NCBI GenBank assembly: GCA_030844895.1
Contig: CM061225.1
Span: 98,557,188-98,621,187, forward strand
Length of the DNA stretch: 64,000 nucleotides
Reading direction: 5' to 3'
From: Ambrosia x helenae
Lineage: Eukaryota; Streptophyta; Magnoliopsida; Asterales; Asteraceae
A model generated the notes under the pieces. It was not told the origin of the DNA and ran no database searches. It saw nothing but the letters and a program-made list of their open reading frames with translations. Position numbers and translations under genes: made by a program. This document shows, piece after piece, positions 44,384 to 54,837 of the stretch; the first letter of the stretch is position 1; the number at the start of each line of letters is the position of its first letter.

Positions 44384-45263
44384 GGTGGTGTTTGTTTTTT
44401 GATAGAAGCACTTCCTGACCTTTTTTTCTGCGTCGCACAAACGCGAGTAGACATTGAGGCGCTACAAGTTGTTTGTGTTTTGAAAGACATGGGCCTAAAA
44501 AATGTTTGCCCTTCCTCTTCTTGGGACAGACATTTTCAAAACACTCATTGCCTCTTTTCATTTCCTCCCAAACAACATTAGACTCTGTCATCTCCCTCAC
44601 AAAAAAACCATAGCTTTCCAACTCCCTCCTCACCCACCTGCACCACCGCCCTCCTTCGCCCCCACAGGCGTTTCCCTCCTCCCTCCCAGCGCCGCTGCCT
44701 CACCTCCTCTCTCCCAGCTCCGCCGCCTCACCTCCTCTCTCCTCCTCACCTCTGCACTTCTTTTACGGTTATGGTGGGTGTTGAATATTTCTTTTTTTCC
44801 TTTTAGGTTCATATTTTCCTTTAGTTTTCCGATATTTCTTTTCCAGCTTTGCTTCAATTTGTGTTCAAAAGGTCTACACTTCTTAATGTTCTTTGCTTCG
44901 ATTTGTGTTCTAGAATTGTTGCTTTTTTTATATGTGTTAAGTTAATTATATTTCTTTTGTCAGCTGTTATAAAAGAACTCAAATTTGTGTTATGGTTATG
45001 GTGGGTTGTGGTGGTTCACGGTGGTTACAGTGGGTTGTTGTGGTTCACGGTGGTTATGGTGGGTGTTGGTGGCGGGTTGTGGTGGGTTATGGTTATGATG
45101 GGTTGTGGTTGGTTATGGTTATGGTTAGGTTACGTTACGTTGCAGACCTTAACAAACAAACAGTTTTTTTCTTGTAGATTGCAGACCTTTTAGTCTACCT
45201 CTTCTCCTGCAGATGTGGTCTGCAGACTGTAGACCTTTTACCTCTTAAAAAACAAACAACGCC
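44384..45263. mobile_element. TIR element with TAA TSD, carrying GT- and CT-rich inserts
   Basis: The left end GGTGGTGTTTGTTTTTTG and right end AAAAAACAAACAACGCC are inverted. TAA is duplicated at 44381-44383 and 45264-45266. The 880-bp interior includes a proline-codon-rich CCTCCT/CACCTC stretch (44620-44760) and a GGTTATGGTGGGTTGTGGTG minisatellite (44990-45130). No transposase was found. ORFs here reflect composition. Confidence 0.78.
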
Positions 45264-45266
45264 TAA

Positions 45267-46020
45267 ATCACATAATAAAACTCACATACAAAAATCCAAC
45301 CAATCACCACATGCCACCTCACTCCTCTCTTGCACCACAAAACTCTCCACGATTATGGTACTCACCACAAAAATAGTCACTACCATGATGGGAGGTGTTG
45401 TGGTGGTGTTTCACGGCCACCACGACATCACTAACACCATCACAATGACGCCCCCAACTCCCTAGTTAACATCTTGAGTCAAAGATGAATCCAATTATTT
45501 GATATAAGCAACATATCATGAGATGGGACTATGCAACATGGTCCTTTAGACATCATGCATGCATATGCACATGCGATGGAGGATTACTATCCAAGCAAAG
45601 AGTTGTGACCATAGCTTTTGTACAACAATACTTTTGTTTTTTTTTCTCCTCGAAAACCACTGCTCATTAGAAATTAGAAAAAATATATATAAAAGCTTTA
45701 CGTTGAACACTTACTCAGTTAGATTATTTAAGAAATGTATATAGTAAATGTAAGAGACTTATATACAAGCTTGATATATTTATATTAAAATTGGGGTGTT
45801 ACTAAATGTGATGTTTATCAATGTTTCTAAGATGAATTATTTTTTATGGTTCTAAATTCTTTTCTAATCGAATATCACATCTTAGAAAGTAGAAACCGAC
45901 TTAGCTAAAAATGGGCCGGATACAAAGCAAAACCATCATTAGAAAAGGCCCAAATGCGTGAAAAAAATTCCACTAATGTTCAATGGCTCTATATAATCAA
46001 AAAAAAAAATTTAATTGAAA
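45267..46020. other. Spacer, nothing identified
   Basis: No gene or element ends were recognised in this interval. Confidence 0.5.
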
Positions 46021-46036
46021 TAAACTGATAATTTTC

Positions 46037-46480
46037 ATTAACCAGGTAAATTACATAAGGATGTTAGGTAGGCGGAAAACAAGCTGCGCCGCCACCCCTT
46101 TTTGAATAGAAAAACCCAACCTGCTAAAAACATAACCCCGCCCTTGGGAGGTGGAAAAGTTGTTGTGCACTACTCGCTAAACCCGAGCCAAAAACCGCAA
46201 CGCCTCCGGTGCTAAGGAACCGAACGTGTCGAAGGCCAAGGGAACGAAAACATGCTGATTATCCTCACATGCTTTAGCATGCTTTTCAACTTTCTTGGAT
46301 TCAGCTCTCATGACCGCTTGCCCGACCACAAACCCACTATCCCGAAGCCCAGCAAGGGGGGACACCCCGGTAAGATCAACACACGCATGTTTCCTACCTT
46401 CTCAACCAAAAACTAAGACGTCCGCTGGGCGCAAGGTGCACCTCCCCTCCGCAATCAAATGCAATAAAATGCTATATGAA
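46037..46480 (-). pseudogene. REL-like retroelement protein, C-terminal part, fragment e
   Basis: The minus-strand frame reads LIAEGRCTLRPADVLVFG, a TGA, EGRKHACVDLTGVSPLAGLR, then GQAVMRAESKKVEKHAKACE, DNQHVFVPLAFDTFGSLAPE, ALRFLARV, a TAG, and VFSRLGFSIQKGVAAQLVFR to the stop. The RPADVLV...CVDLTG spacing resembles the D...D/E core of restriction-like endonucleases at the C-terminus of some non-LTR retroelements; this is my inference. Only two stops interrupt it. It is the most complete of six or more copies here. Confidence 0.6.
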
Positions 46481-46499
46481 ATAATATACGAACAACCAA

Positions 46500-46880
46500 G
46501 GCAGAGAACAAAATGATAAAACAAACTGCATCCTTTATTTTAATTCAAATGTACTCTATTGAGACTTGTAGACTTGGTGAAAAGAAGAAACTAAATATTG
46601 TATGACTTATTGGTCTATAAACATCATGTGTTTATCACGTCTAGTTAGTGCGAAAAAAATGAATAAATAAAAACTAAAATAAAATAGAACTTTGTTGTGG
46701 TGGTGAATGTTCTGCGTCTTAACTTTCGGTGAAAAGAAGACTTCTAGGGGAGGGAAGTTATGTGTCTTAACTTTGTGTTAGAGGCATCGACTTCTCATAT
46801 GTTGTTTTTCTTTGAAGTGTTTGTATTAGATCTGCATGTAAGTGTCTTTCTGTATTTATGTTCACATGTTGCTCTATGAT
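46500..46880. other. Spacer, nothing identified
   Basis: No coding or structural signal was recognised. Confidence 0.5.
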
Positions 46881-46929
46881 GTCATGTGTTTCGTGTTTAT
46901 TATGTTACTACCCATTACTTGTTTTTGTT

Positions 46930-47110
46930 ACAAGTGGCTTCGATGTCTATAATTTTGGCTATGTTTGTTTGTGGAGCTGAGGGTCTATCACGAAGCAACC
47001 TCTCTATCCTAGAGACAAAGGTAAGGTTTGTCTACATTCTACCCTTCCCAAACTCTACCAATATCTTAATATTATATATGGGATTTAGTGAGTACCGTTA
47101 TGGTTAGTTG
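46930..47110 (+). mobile_element. Au-SINE-like 3' region
   Basis: AGGGTCTATCACGAAGCAAC, CCTCTCTATCCTAGAGACAA and GGTAAGGTTTGTCTACATTC follow the order of the 3' half of plant Au-type SINEs. It ends near GTTATGGTTAGTTGTTG, where the family has a GTT-rich tail. The 5' part and TSD are not clear. Confidence 0.6.
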
Positions 47111-47152
47111 TTGATTTTGGGGTGATGAATGGTAGATTATTCCAATCATGTA

Positions 47153-47180
47153 CTAGTGGGTCGCGCATTGCCGCGGGGTT
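47153..47180 (-). mobile_element. Helitron D 3' terminus
   Basis: The minus strand reads CCCCGCGGCAATGCGCGACC then CACTAG before T, close to the end of Helitron C. The element extends rightward. Its 5' end was not found, and a LINE lies in the way at 47776-49447. Confidence 0.6.
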
Positions 47181-47760
47181 TAAGTCAACGATAATAAACT
47201 AAATTAAAACATAAATTACCAGTTTAATGTGATTGATAAAGATGGCACCCCATTAATTTAGACATGCCTAGCTACGAACACATCACTTTAGGAATATTTG
47301 TATAATTATAACAATAGAAGTTTATCGAATATTAACAACTCATTGGGTAATAAAATTTGATTAACTAAATATTAAAATTTACTTACGTACTATAGCTACA
47401 GCGAGGGACATTTATTAACTCAAACATGCTTATCATGCCAAAGTGAAACTTAAAAAATGAGATTTCAACGCAAAGAAAAGGGAATGTAATAAAATGTCAT
47501 TGATTAAATTATTTATTAGTATATTACCTTAAGGAACAACAACCTCCTTAATCTTCATAATTTAGCTGAAATGGAAATGGTCCACACAATTTATAAGCTA
47601 CCCAAAAGACCTTTGTATTTATGTAAAAAACGTGGTTTAATGTTCTAATTGTAGTTTTGTTATCATATCTATTGTACTTCATAATGAAAGTAACAAAAAA
47701 AATGTTTGTGAGTTAAGCCAGCCCAAAAAGTTATGCTATTTGTCGTGTTACTAACCAGAA
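47181..47760. other. AT-rich noncoding sequence, probably interior of Helitron D
   Basis: No ORF with protein character was seen. Confidence 0.4.
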
Positions 47761-47775
47761 ATACTCGCCTATTTT

Positions 47776-49447
47776 TTTATTATTTTTTTTGTAAAGAAAA
47801 CTTCATTAATCACAACTCAAAGAGTCCTCAAAAAAGGACCTAAGAGCGAAAAACCAATACATCAATCGAAAGGATAATTACACCAAACTTTCCACTCGAT
47901 ATCTTTATGCCTAGACCTATGACGGTACCAAAAAAACGATGTAGATTTTACAATTTCAACAATCTCAATTGGTCTACGGCTTTTGTTGTTAAAGATCCGA
48001 TTATTCCGCTCATTCCAAATCACCCATAAGGTCGTATAGACTATTCCCCGCAATACCCGTCTAGCCTGCTTTGAATTGGTACCTCTGTTCGGAAGATTGA
48101 GGAGATCGTCAACCTGGAACGCAAAGCTGGGAGGGAGCCGACACCAACCTTCTATGCGGGACCATACTTCCTGTGAAAATCGGCAGCCTGTATACAAGTG
48201 CAGAGCGGTCTCCTGATCGTCGTCACAAAGACTGCATCCTTGTCGAATGATGTTGACTCCGCGTTAAATTAATTCGACAATAGTGGGCAGGCGATTGAGT
48301 GCCAACCTCCACACCATAATTCTACATTTTAGAGGCACCCATGTCTTCCAATGAACCATCGATCTGTTGGAGCCTGTATTGTAACTCATGAGTAGCTTCT
48401 TAGCCGAGGCAACTGTGAAAATGCCATCTTTGTCCGCTTTCCACTTCCAAAGATCTCTACCCTCTCTCCGTGGGATCTCATGAATATCGTTCAGAAGAGA
48501 AAATAACTCGAAAATCTCCTCAGCTGAAGAGGGCTGCCTACGCCAATTCCAATACATAACCTTGGTGTTGTCGACCCAAATAATACGATTCGACACCAAA
48601 ACCCATTTTTGTCTTTCGAGTCTAAAAAGATTAGGATAGAGCTCTCGTAGAGGAACGTCCCTCAACCAAGTATCGCCCCAAAAAGTTATATACTGGTCGT
48701 CCCTTACCTCTCCAACGAAGTTGGAGTTAAGTGTCACCCCATTTGGTAATTTCCTTTCCCTCACTTTAATGATAGATTTCCAACACCCGGTTAACCCCGC
48801 ATTGCACGGAAGCAAAGCCCACGGTCTAGACGTCCCATGGAACCCCAAAATGATCTTCTTCCATAAGGCGTCACCACCTTTTTTAAATCTCCACGTCCAT
48901 TTTAACAACAAAGCATCATTAACCTCTTGCAATCTAGAAATGCCTAACCCCCCTATTTTTCGGAGTAGTAACAACTTCCCATGCTACCCAAGAAATTTTT
49001 TTATCGGCACTAGCCCCAGCCCATAAAAATCGTCTCATAATGGTTTCAATGGCTTCTATAACCGCCTTAGGCGCTTTATATAAAGAGAGGTAATAAATAG
49101 GTAAATTTTCCAAAACCGACTTAATAAGAATCAAGCGGCCACCAATCGAAAGAGTTCTTGCTTTCCATGATACTAGCCGATTTCTAACCACCTCTATAAC
49201 TGTCTTCCAATTACTATCCCGAGACATCTTAGCGCCAACTTGAATGCCGAGATAGTTGAAAGGAAAGCCACCTCTTTTACAACCCAAGAACTCTATCATG
49301 TTATCCACCTCTATGTTCTCCACTTCGACTCCAAAGATATTAGATTTATGAAGGTTTATTCGAAGGCCCGAGCATAGATAGAAGATACGAAGAACTCGAG
49401 CTATGCTTTGGATATTATCACGTGACCATTCTCCCATTATGCTTTGG
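47776..49447 (-). mobile_element. 5'-truncated LINE with 15-bp TSD
   Basis: A perfect TSD, ATACTCGCCTATTTT, lies at 47761-47775 and 49448-49462. The 3' A tail appears as T-rich sequence at 47776-47790. The body encodes the second half of the polymerase only, which is typical of incomplete reverse transcription. Confidence 0.92.
47862..49437 (-). pseudogene. LINE reverse transcriptase, C-terminal half
   Basis: From 49437 the frame reads LCSGLRINLHKSNIFGVEVE, FPFNYLGIQVGAKMSRDSNW, SWKARTLSIGGRLILIKSVL and LPIYYLSLYKAPKAV, the thumb/connection region of plant LINE RTs. A one-base shift near 48950 leads to KIGGLGISRLQEVNDALLLK, then TWVPLKCRIMVWRLALNRLP. A TAA at 48264-48266 interrupts before the zf-RVT knuckle (CSLCDDDQETALHLYTGC). 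The tail ends WKVWCNYPFD. One frameshift and one stop make it a fairly young pseudogene. The palm catalytic motif lies upstream and is absent. Confidence 0.88.
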
Positions 49448-49462
49448 ATACTCGCCTATTTT

Positions 49463-50097
49463 GATAGCTAAAAATAAAAAAAAAACATTTTTAAGTTCAA
49501 ATTATGAAGAGCATTATGATATTTATAACAATAATATATTAATTCACGAAAAGCAATTGAGTATAAACAAAAGAACTGACATAAAAAAAAAACAATTATG
49601 AGGTTTTATGCACTAAGATCACATTTTATGAGGCTCTCAACCTGGTTGACCCATTTCCCATTGATTTAAATTTCATGAATTTTACCCACTTGAACAATTC
49701 GATATAATGCATGACCCCCAATCAGCCATTTGAAAGTGATATGTCGATATTGAATCTCTAAAAGAGAGTTTAATGGTGCAAAATTTTAAGATGATAACTA
49801 AATATAGCAGTGCAAGATCCAAAAAATAAATGCTCGAACAGTAGTTGGGACTTTAGATGCATGCTTTACCTTCTGCCCATCACATTTGTCAACACAAAAT
49901 CCTTAAGGTTTGCAGCCTTCCCAACCTACAAAAGTTAAAATTGTGAACAATTGAAAACAAAGCATACAAAATGTATAATAGAAATAAGGTATGGTCTCTT
50001 ACCATGGTACTTTTGATGATTTGACCCATAAGTTAAAATCGGAAACCATCGACCTATAAGAGATCCATTTAGTTGCTAGTATTTTTTTCACTTGCAG
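49463..50097. other. Spacer, nothing identified
   Basis: Noncoding. The left boundary of LTR element 3 must fall at or before 50097, but no LTR or TSD marks it. Confidence 0.4.
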
Positions 50098-50652
50098 TTA
50101 AAATAATAACCAAGTTACATCTGGATTATCAGCCTGAGCAGGGTTGGTGGGTTGATTGGCATTAGGGTTTGGGGTCTCGCGACATGTGTTGGCCAGATGG
50201 CCATACCTACCACAATTGGTGCACACGCGACATGCTGAAACAGTGGGATGGTGTCGATTGCATGTGTTACACAATGGAAAGTTTCTTGTATAAGGCTTCT
50301 TGTTAGAGGCTTGTGTAGTGAGGTTTACATTAGGATTCCTGGTCTTACGCTTCTGGTTCCTGGTAGTTACCGTGGCCACAATACTTGTTTTCTCGCTTTT
50401 CCGAACTAAGGTTCCGTTCTTCATGTGATTTCCATCGCCATTTACATTTCCATTGTTGTTCCCATTCATTGGGATGACTTGAGCCAACAAGTTAGAAACC
50501 AGAGTTGTGATTTGTTGTGCCAATTGTTGAGAAATAATCGTAGCTAGTTGGGCATCACCTCCATTGTTAGTGTTGTGGTCGGGATTGTGGTTGCTGCTCT
50601 CTTCTTCATGATTGTTACCACTGTTAATGCGAGTGCTGTGGCGTGGAGACAT
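50098..50652 (-). CDS. Nucleocapsid-only gag-like protein
   Basis: An intact minus-strand ORF of 184 residues, taking ATG at 50652 (MSPRHSTRINSGNNHEEESS). An in-frame ATG six codons upstream is possible, but the relative in element 1 begins with the MSSR form. Order: an N/H/D-rich N-terminus, a helix (ATIISQQLAQQITTLVSNLL), a second N/G-rich linker, a basic stretch (TTRNQKRKTRNPN), then a Cys/His cluster (CNTCNRHH, CRVC) and a CCHC knuckle (CTNCGRYGHLANTC), and a short tail. The knuckles are those of Ty3-type nucleocapsid and should bind RNA. The capsid domain that normally lies between is missing, as are protease and RT. Confidence 0.68.
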   Translation of the reverse strand: MSPRHSTRINSGNNHEEESSNHNPDHNTNNGGDAQLATIISQQLAQQITTLVSNLLAQVIPMNGNNNGNVNGDGNHMKNGTLVRKSEKTSIVATVTTRNQKRKTRNPNVNLTTQASNKKPYTRNFPLCNTCNRHHPTVSACRVCTNCGRYGHLANTCRETPNPNANQPTNPAQADNPDVTWLLF

Positions 50653-52703
50653 GATCTGTAAGGGACACAATGAAGTCTCAATGAGGCATGAAAGGCAATA
50701 TAAGGAATGTAATCATTTATTCATTAATTAAAACGAATAAACGAAAACGTTGACTTATCAAAGATTCCAGATTCTAATAACATATGAAGACATGCTTTAG
50801 CCTATAAGTGAACACTCATCCCGAGAATTCCCAGGTAGGCATCCGGGTCCCTCGTCTGATTGGGATATATGCGCAATGCCAGCCTAGACAGAAGACTCAG
50901 AATACAGGCGTTCACCCTTCCAGATTGCACGTGTTCGTTATTAAAATCTAGAACTTCGACGAGATCTCAAGGTGGTTCAGGATAAACCTGAGGATTTTAT
51001 CCTATTAGTCTAAGAGTAGATCCACTGTTGGAGAGCAGCCTTCTTGTAAGGATGAAAGCAGGGATAAGAAGTAGAAGGAAGATAGAGAATAGCAAGTAAA
51101 AGAAGCAAGTACTGATTAAATCCTATGGTTATAGACTAGATTATTTTTCTAATAACCTAATTCCCTATAACCATGGCTCTAATACCAATCTGTAACACCC
51201 CAACCGATGGCGGAAACATCGGGATGTCACGTATTGATGATTGTTCAGTAGCTCATGGTGAATAGTAAATTTCATTAAATAATTTAAATAAGTTACATAC
51301 AATTGTTCTAAGAATTTGTACAACAAATTGAATAAAACTATACACATATCTTCAAGCATCAATTCAAATCTTCAAGCAAATAGAACCTGAAACATGTTAA
51401 GTTGAAAATGTTTTGGGTCAACAAAAGTTGGTGAGAATTACATAGGTTTTTGATAATTGAATAAAAATGTTGTGCAATTCATGTGTCATGTCAATCTAGT
51501 CCATATGTGAGAACATACTAGAAATAAATCGAGTGCATAACCAACCCTGATGACTGTTATAATATGATACATACCATACGCTCATGGTCCACTTGAATAT
51601 GTTATACGATAACAAACACCCACGCTACCTTTGTAGGAGGCACGTATCCGGGTGGGATTGTCAGTCCAATAGATCTATCAATGTTTACCGCCGGCTTGTA
51701 CGGAGTTAATGATTATGCTAGAATGGTGCTTACTCTAATCATGCTCAAGACATAATGCAACATAGAAAACACATAGACACATTGATGATTGAATTGCATA
51801 AAATGATGTTGTAACATGTTTCACCCCAGAAATGGTGATAAATAGAAAAAGGGGCTATGTAAAACTCACCTTGGTAAAATGTTATATCTGTTGAAAATAG
51901 TGTGTTGCCCAAATGTATCAAGTATCACCCTATAATGAGGTAATAAATATGTCTAAGTCTATCAAGTCTATAGATGTATAAGTTCCTAGGGCTTCGAATT
52001 GGGGATAATTGCTCGTTTGATTAATATTAGAAATATTCGCCAATTGAGAGAAATTTAGTAAATAGGTAACCAAAAGTCTTTTTATAAATTTTAAATCTAA
52101 AATAGTCACATGAATGTGTTTAAAGCATAAAAATAATTTTTATAAAATTATTTTCTTTAAAATAGAATATTAATTCTATTTATAATCAAATTGTCAAAAT
52201 CTAACTTTAATATTTAAAAATATTAAAATTAAATAATTTTTAGTTTAAAATTCATATTTCTGTTCTAAATGATCAGAAATAATTTGTATAAAATTTTGGT
52301 GCAAAAAATATTAAAAATTGGATTTATTATGATTTAAATATGATTAAAACTAACAAAAATTGATTAAAAATATTAAATAAATGATTTTTCTGAAATAAAA
52401 ATCTTTTCAGAAAAGTTTATTGTTATATAAACTTAGAATAATTTTTGTGGAAATTAATAAGATCGTTTTGATATTTTTATAGATTTTTATAAATAAAATA
52501 GAATAAACTTGATTTATTTATTATATATATTAAATAAATAAATTTTTGAAAACTAAAAATTGTAAGTTAAACTTTTTCATCAGAATAAGTTAAAATAATT
52601 TTTGTAGGATTTATAAAAGTGTTTTAGTATTTTAAAATGAATTTATGAATTATAAGTAATATATATATAGATTTTGAAAAAACAAAATAAAAAGAAAAAA
52701 AAA

Positions 52704-52790
52704 GGATGCTGTTGCCACGGGTCGAACCCGCGTGGCTTGTGTGATGGGTTCAAGACACAACCATCTGATCTGTATGATCAGTTGTGTTTG
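52704..52790 (-). repeat. tRNA-like segment in LTR 3 (minus)
   Basis: The minus strand reads CGCGGGTTCGACCCGTG (T-arm-like), preceded by CTTGAACCCATCACACAAG, which could form an anticodon-type arm. The acceptor stem does not close, so it is not called a tRNA gene. Confidence 0.5.
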
Positions 52791-53397
52791 TTTCTTGTTT
52801 TTGAAATATAAATAACATAAACGAACTAGTGTTCTTCCCCAATTTAACATCAATCGAGCCCTAGGTTTTTAATCAATCAAATCTCACAACGTTAACCCAA
52901 TTAATCATGGGGTTAACGTTGTGAATATGCCGATTAACTAATCCCACACAAGAAATTAAACTTACAGTTACGTTACAAGCACGATTGATCAGTCAACCAA
53001 GAAAGTCAAACGCACGATCGTTCGTCAAGAACAGAAGGTTATATGAAGAAATTGGAGATGTAGGAAGGATTATTGGCGAGTTGTGAAGATTTGGAGCTGT
53101 TCAATTTATAGTATGGATGTCTAGAACGATCATTAGGTAAGGTTGACCACGTATTGAATACAATACGCGAATATGACTAATTGATTATCAATCAATGGAT
53201 AATTAACGTGTTTTCCTAGTCAGAAGGGCCGAAGACTTGATTCCCATATTAATTTCTTCCAAAGTCGCGTGTATTAATGTAATTAAGTTGGTCAAAATTG
53301 AAGTTTCCTTGCCATATCTGTCGCTGCGTGCCATCAGGGAAGAAGGAAAGGAGGGACAAAAAGGGTTAAATATAATAATTGTTAAGTTTAAATTAAC

Positions 53398-53480
53398 ACA
53401 TGGGTGTGGAGCAGTTGGTTAGTGCACGTGTGTGTGTGTGGTGTGACGCCGGTTCGAAACCCGGCAAAGGCAACAATTTT
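53398..53480 (+). repeat. tRNA-like segment in LTR 3 (plus)
   Basis: GTGGAGCAGTTGGTTAGTGC (box A) and GCCGGTTCGAAACCCGGC (box B in a perfect stem) are followed by a T run. The position is analogous to the tRNA-like segment in LTR 2. Confidence 0.6.
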
Positions 53481-53850
53481 TTTGTTTGGTTAATACAGAA
53501 AGAAGGAGGGGTTGTTGGTTTGGGCCTGCCATGCTGTGGGCCGGGTGTTGGACTGCGGTATTGGGCTGAGGCTTGGGCTTGGGCTGGATGTGCATCAATT
53601 AAAGGCTAGGCAAGGAGAAGGTGGTTTGGGCTTGTCTTGGTTTGTTTTTTTTTTTTTTTTTTTTTTTAGTTAACTAAATATACATATATATATATATATT
53701 ATTATTAAAAAAATATGCATTATATATATATATATATATATATATAGGTTGCGAGTTTGGAAAAATAAATATAGACTTGGGCACATTAGTTAAGGATAAA
53801 ATAAGGGCTTTTTCGTATAGAAATTCCGTGAAAATTTTTGCGATGTTACA

Positions 53851-54240
53851 CCAAAAGTGTCGAAGGCAAACGGAATGAACACATGCTGATTCTCTAAACA
53901 CGCTGCCTCGTGCTTAGCAACCTTCCTAGCTTCCGCCTTCAAAACCGCCTGTCCTGGAACGAATCCACTATCTCTCAGCCCCACCAGTAGGGATACCCCA
54001 GTGAGGTCAACACACGCGTGCTTACCCCTCGCCCAGCCAAACACAAGGACGTCCGCAGGACGCAGGGTAGATCTTCCCTCTCGTGGGTCAGTCAGAAAAT
54101 TAACAGGGGCTTCTTTCTTGGCTGAGATCCCGGCACACCTAAGCACATCCCATAAAACATCTCTAACCCAGTCATGACGATACTTAAACCCCGGCAATTC
54201 CTTACAGTGAAGGGCATGCTCGCCAAATCTATCCAAACAT
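53851..54240 (-). pseudogene. REL-like retroelement protein fragment f, cut by LTR element 3
   Basis: The minus-strand frame is open from 54236: MDRFGEHALHCKELPGFKYR, HDWVRDVLWDVLRCAGISAK, KEAPVNFLTDPREGRSTLRP, ADVLVFGWARGKHACVDLTG, then LRDSGFVPGQAVLKAEARKV and ENQHVFIPFAFDTFG. The last residues end exactly at the LTR boundary. It holds the HC, R/H and RPADVLV..VDLTG core in undamaged form. The missing C-terminus was not found on the other side of element 3. Confidence 0.7.
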
Positions 54241-54837
54241 GCTTTCTAGTTAGAAACTTAGAAAAAAACTAAACAAAGAATACACTAACTGTATGGCTAA
54301 TTTTCTTAATAAGTTGCCTAGAACTTATTTTATTCGAAAACAAAAAAAGTAAAAAAAAAATAACTTTGCAGTGCAAAGAATGCGCATCATGGTAAATTTA
54401 CATATAACTCCTTTTGTTTACAAAATTGAAAAAAAATCCCAAATTTTTTTTTCTGTTAATAAACTATAAGCAAATGTTGTAGAAGTATAGCAAAACAGAA
54501 CAATAAGAACAAATACAGTAGACACACAAGTTATAGAAGCATGGTAAAAAAAAAACAACAATAAGCACAAAAAAACTGTAGACACTGCTAAAATAGTTCC
54601 CTGTAAAACATTAATACCTAATAGAAATATTAGAACCTACATCAATCTTAAATCACAAAGACTTGGTTACCTGGTAAGTAAACATGAGGCCTCATAGAGA
54701 AAACAGACACATAGAAGAGGAATGGAAGCCATCGACTAACAAATTCATCTTCAAATGCCCTGAAAAATTAAAAGACATGAATGAAAAATTAGTGTTTAGG
54801 GAAAAAGAACAATCGTAAGTTGATCAAAGAACATTAT
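54241..54837. other. AT-rich spacer, nothing identified
   Basis: No gene or repeat end was recognised. Confidence 0.5.

Larger units (their letters stand above)
50098..53850 (-). mobile_element. LTR retrotransposon 3, truncated, with gag-like ORF
   Basis: On the minus strand a 5' LTR (53850-51191) ends CATCGGTTGGGGTGTTACA. A PBS (TTGGTATTAGAGCC) and a leader nearly identical to that of element 2 (50700-51190 against 34494-34995) follow, then a gag-like ORF. No 3' LTR, PPT or TSD is visible on the left, so that side is deleted. It inserted into a REL-like pseudogene at 53851. It is the same superfamily as element 2, but retains the ORF. Confidence 0.8.
51191..53850 (-). repeat. 5' LTR of element 3
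   Basis: A long LTR of about 2.66 kb. The first 700 bp from 51191 are colinear with the LTR of element 2 (CCACGCTACCT, GTATCCGGGTGGG, CAGTCCAATAGATCTATCA). The far end GCGATGTTACA at 53850 is assigned because it matches the element-2 terminus and abruptly cuts a coding fragment. It contains a T tract (53646-53668), a (TA)n tract and two tRNA-like segments. Confidence 0.65.

Noticed and set aside
44502..45193. Proline-rich and WWVVVVHGG-type ORFs
   Set aside because: Composition artefacts of the C-rich block and the GGTTATGG minisatellite.
52704..52790. Candidate tRNA gene
   Set aside because: The T-arm is excellent, but no closing acceptor stem or proper D-arm could be drawn.
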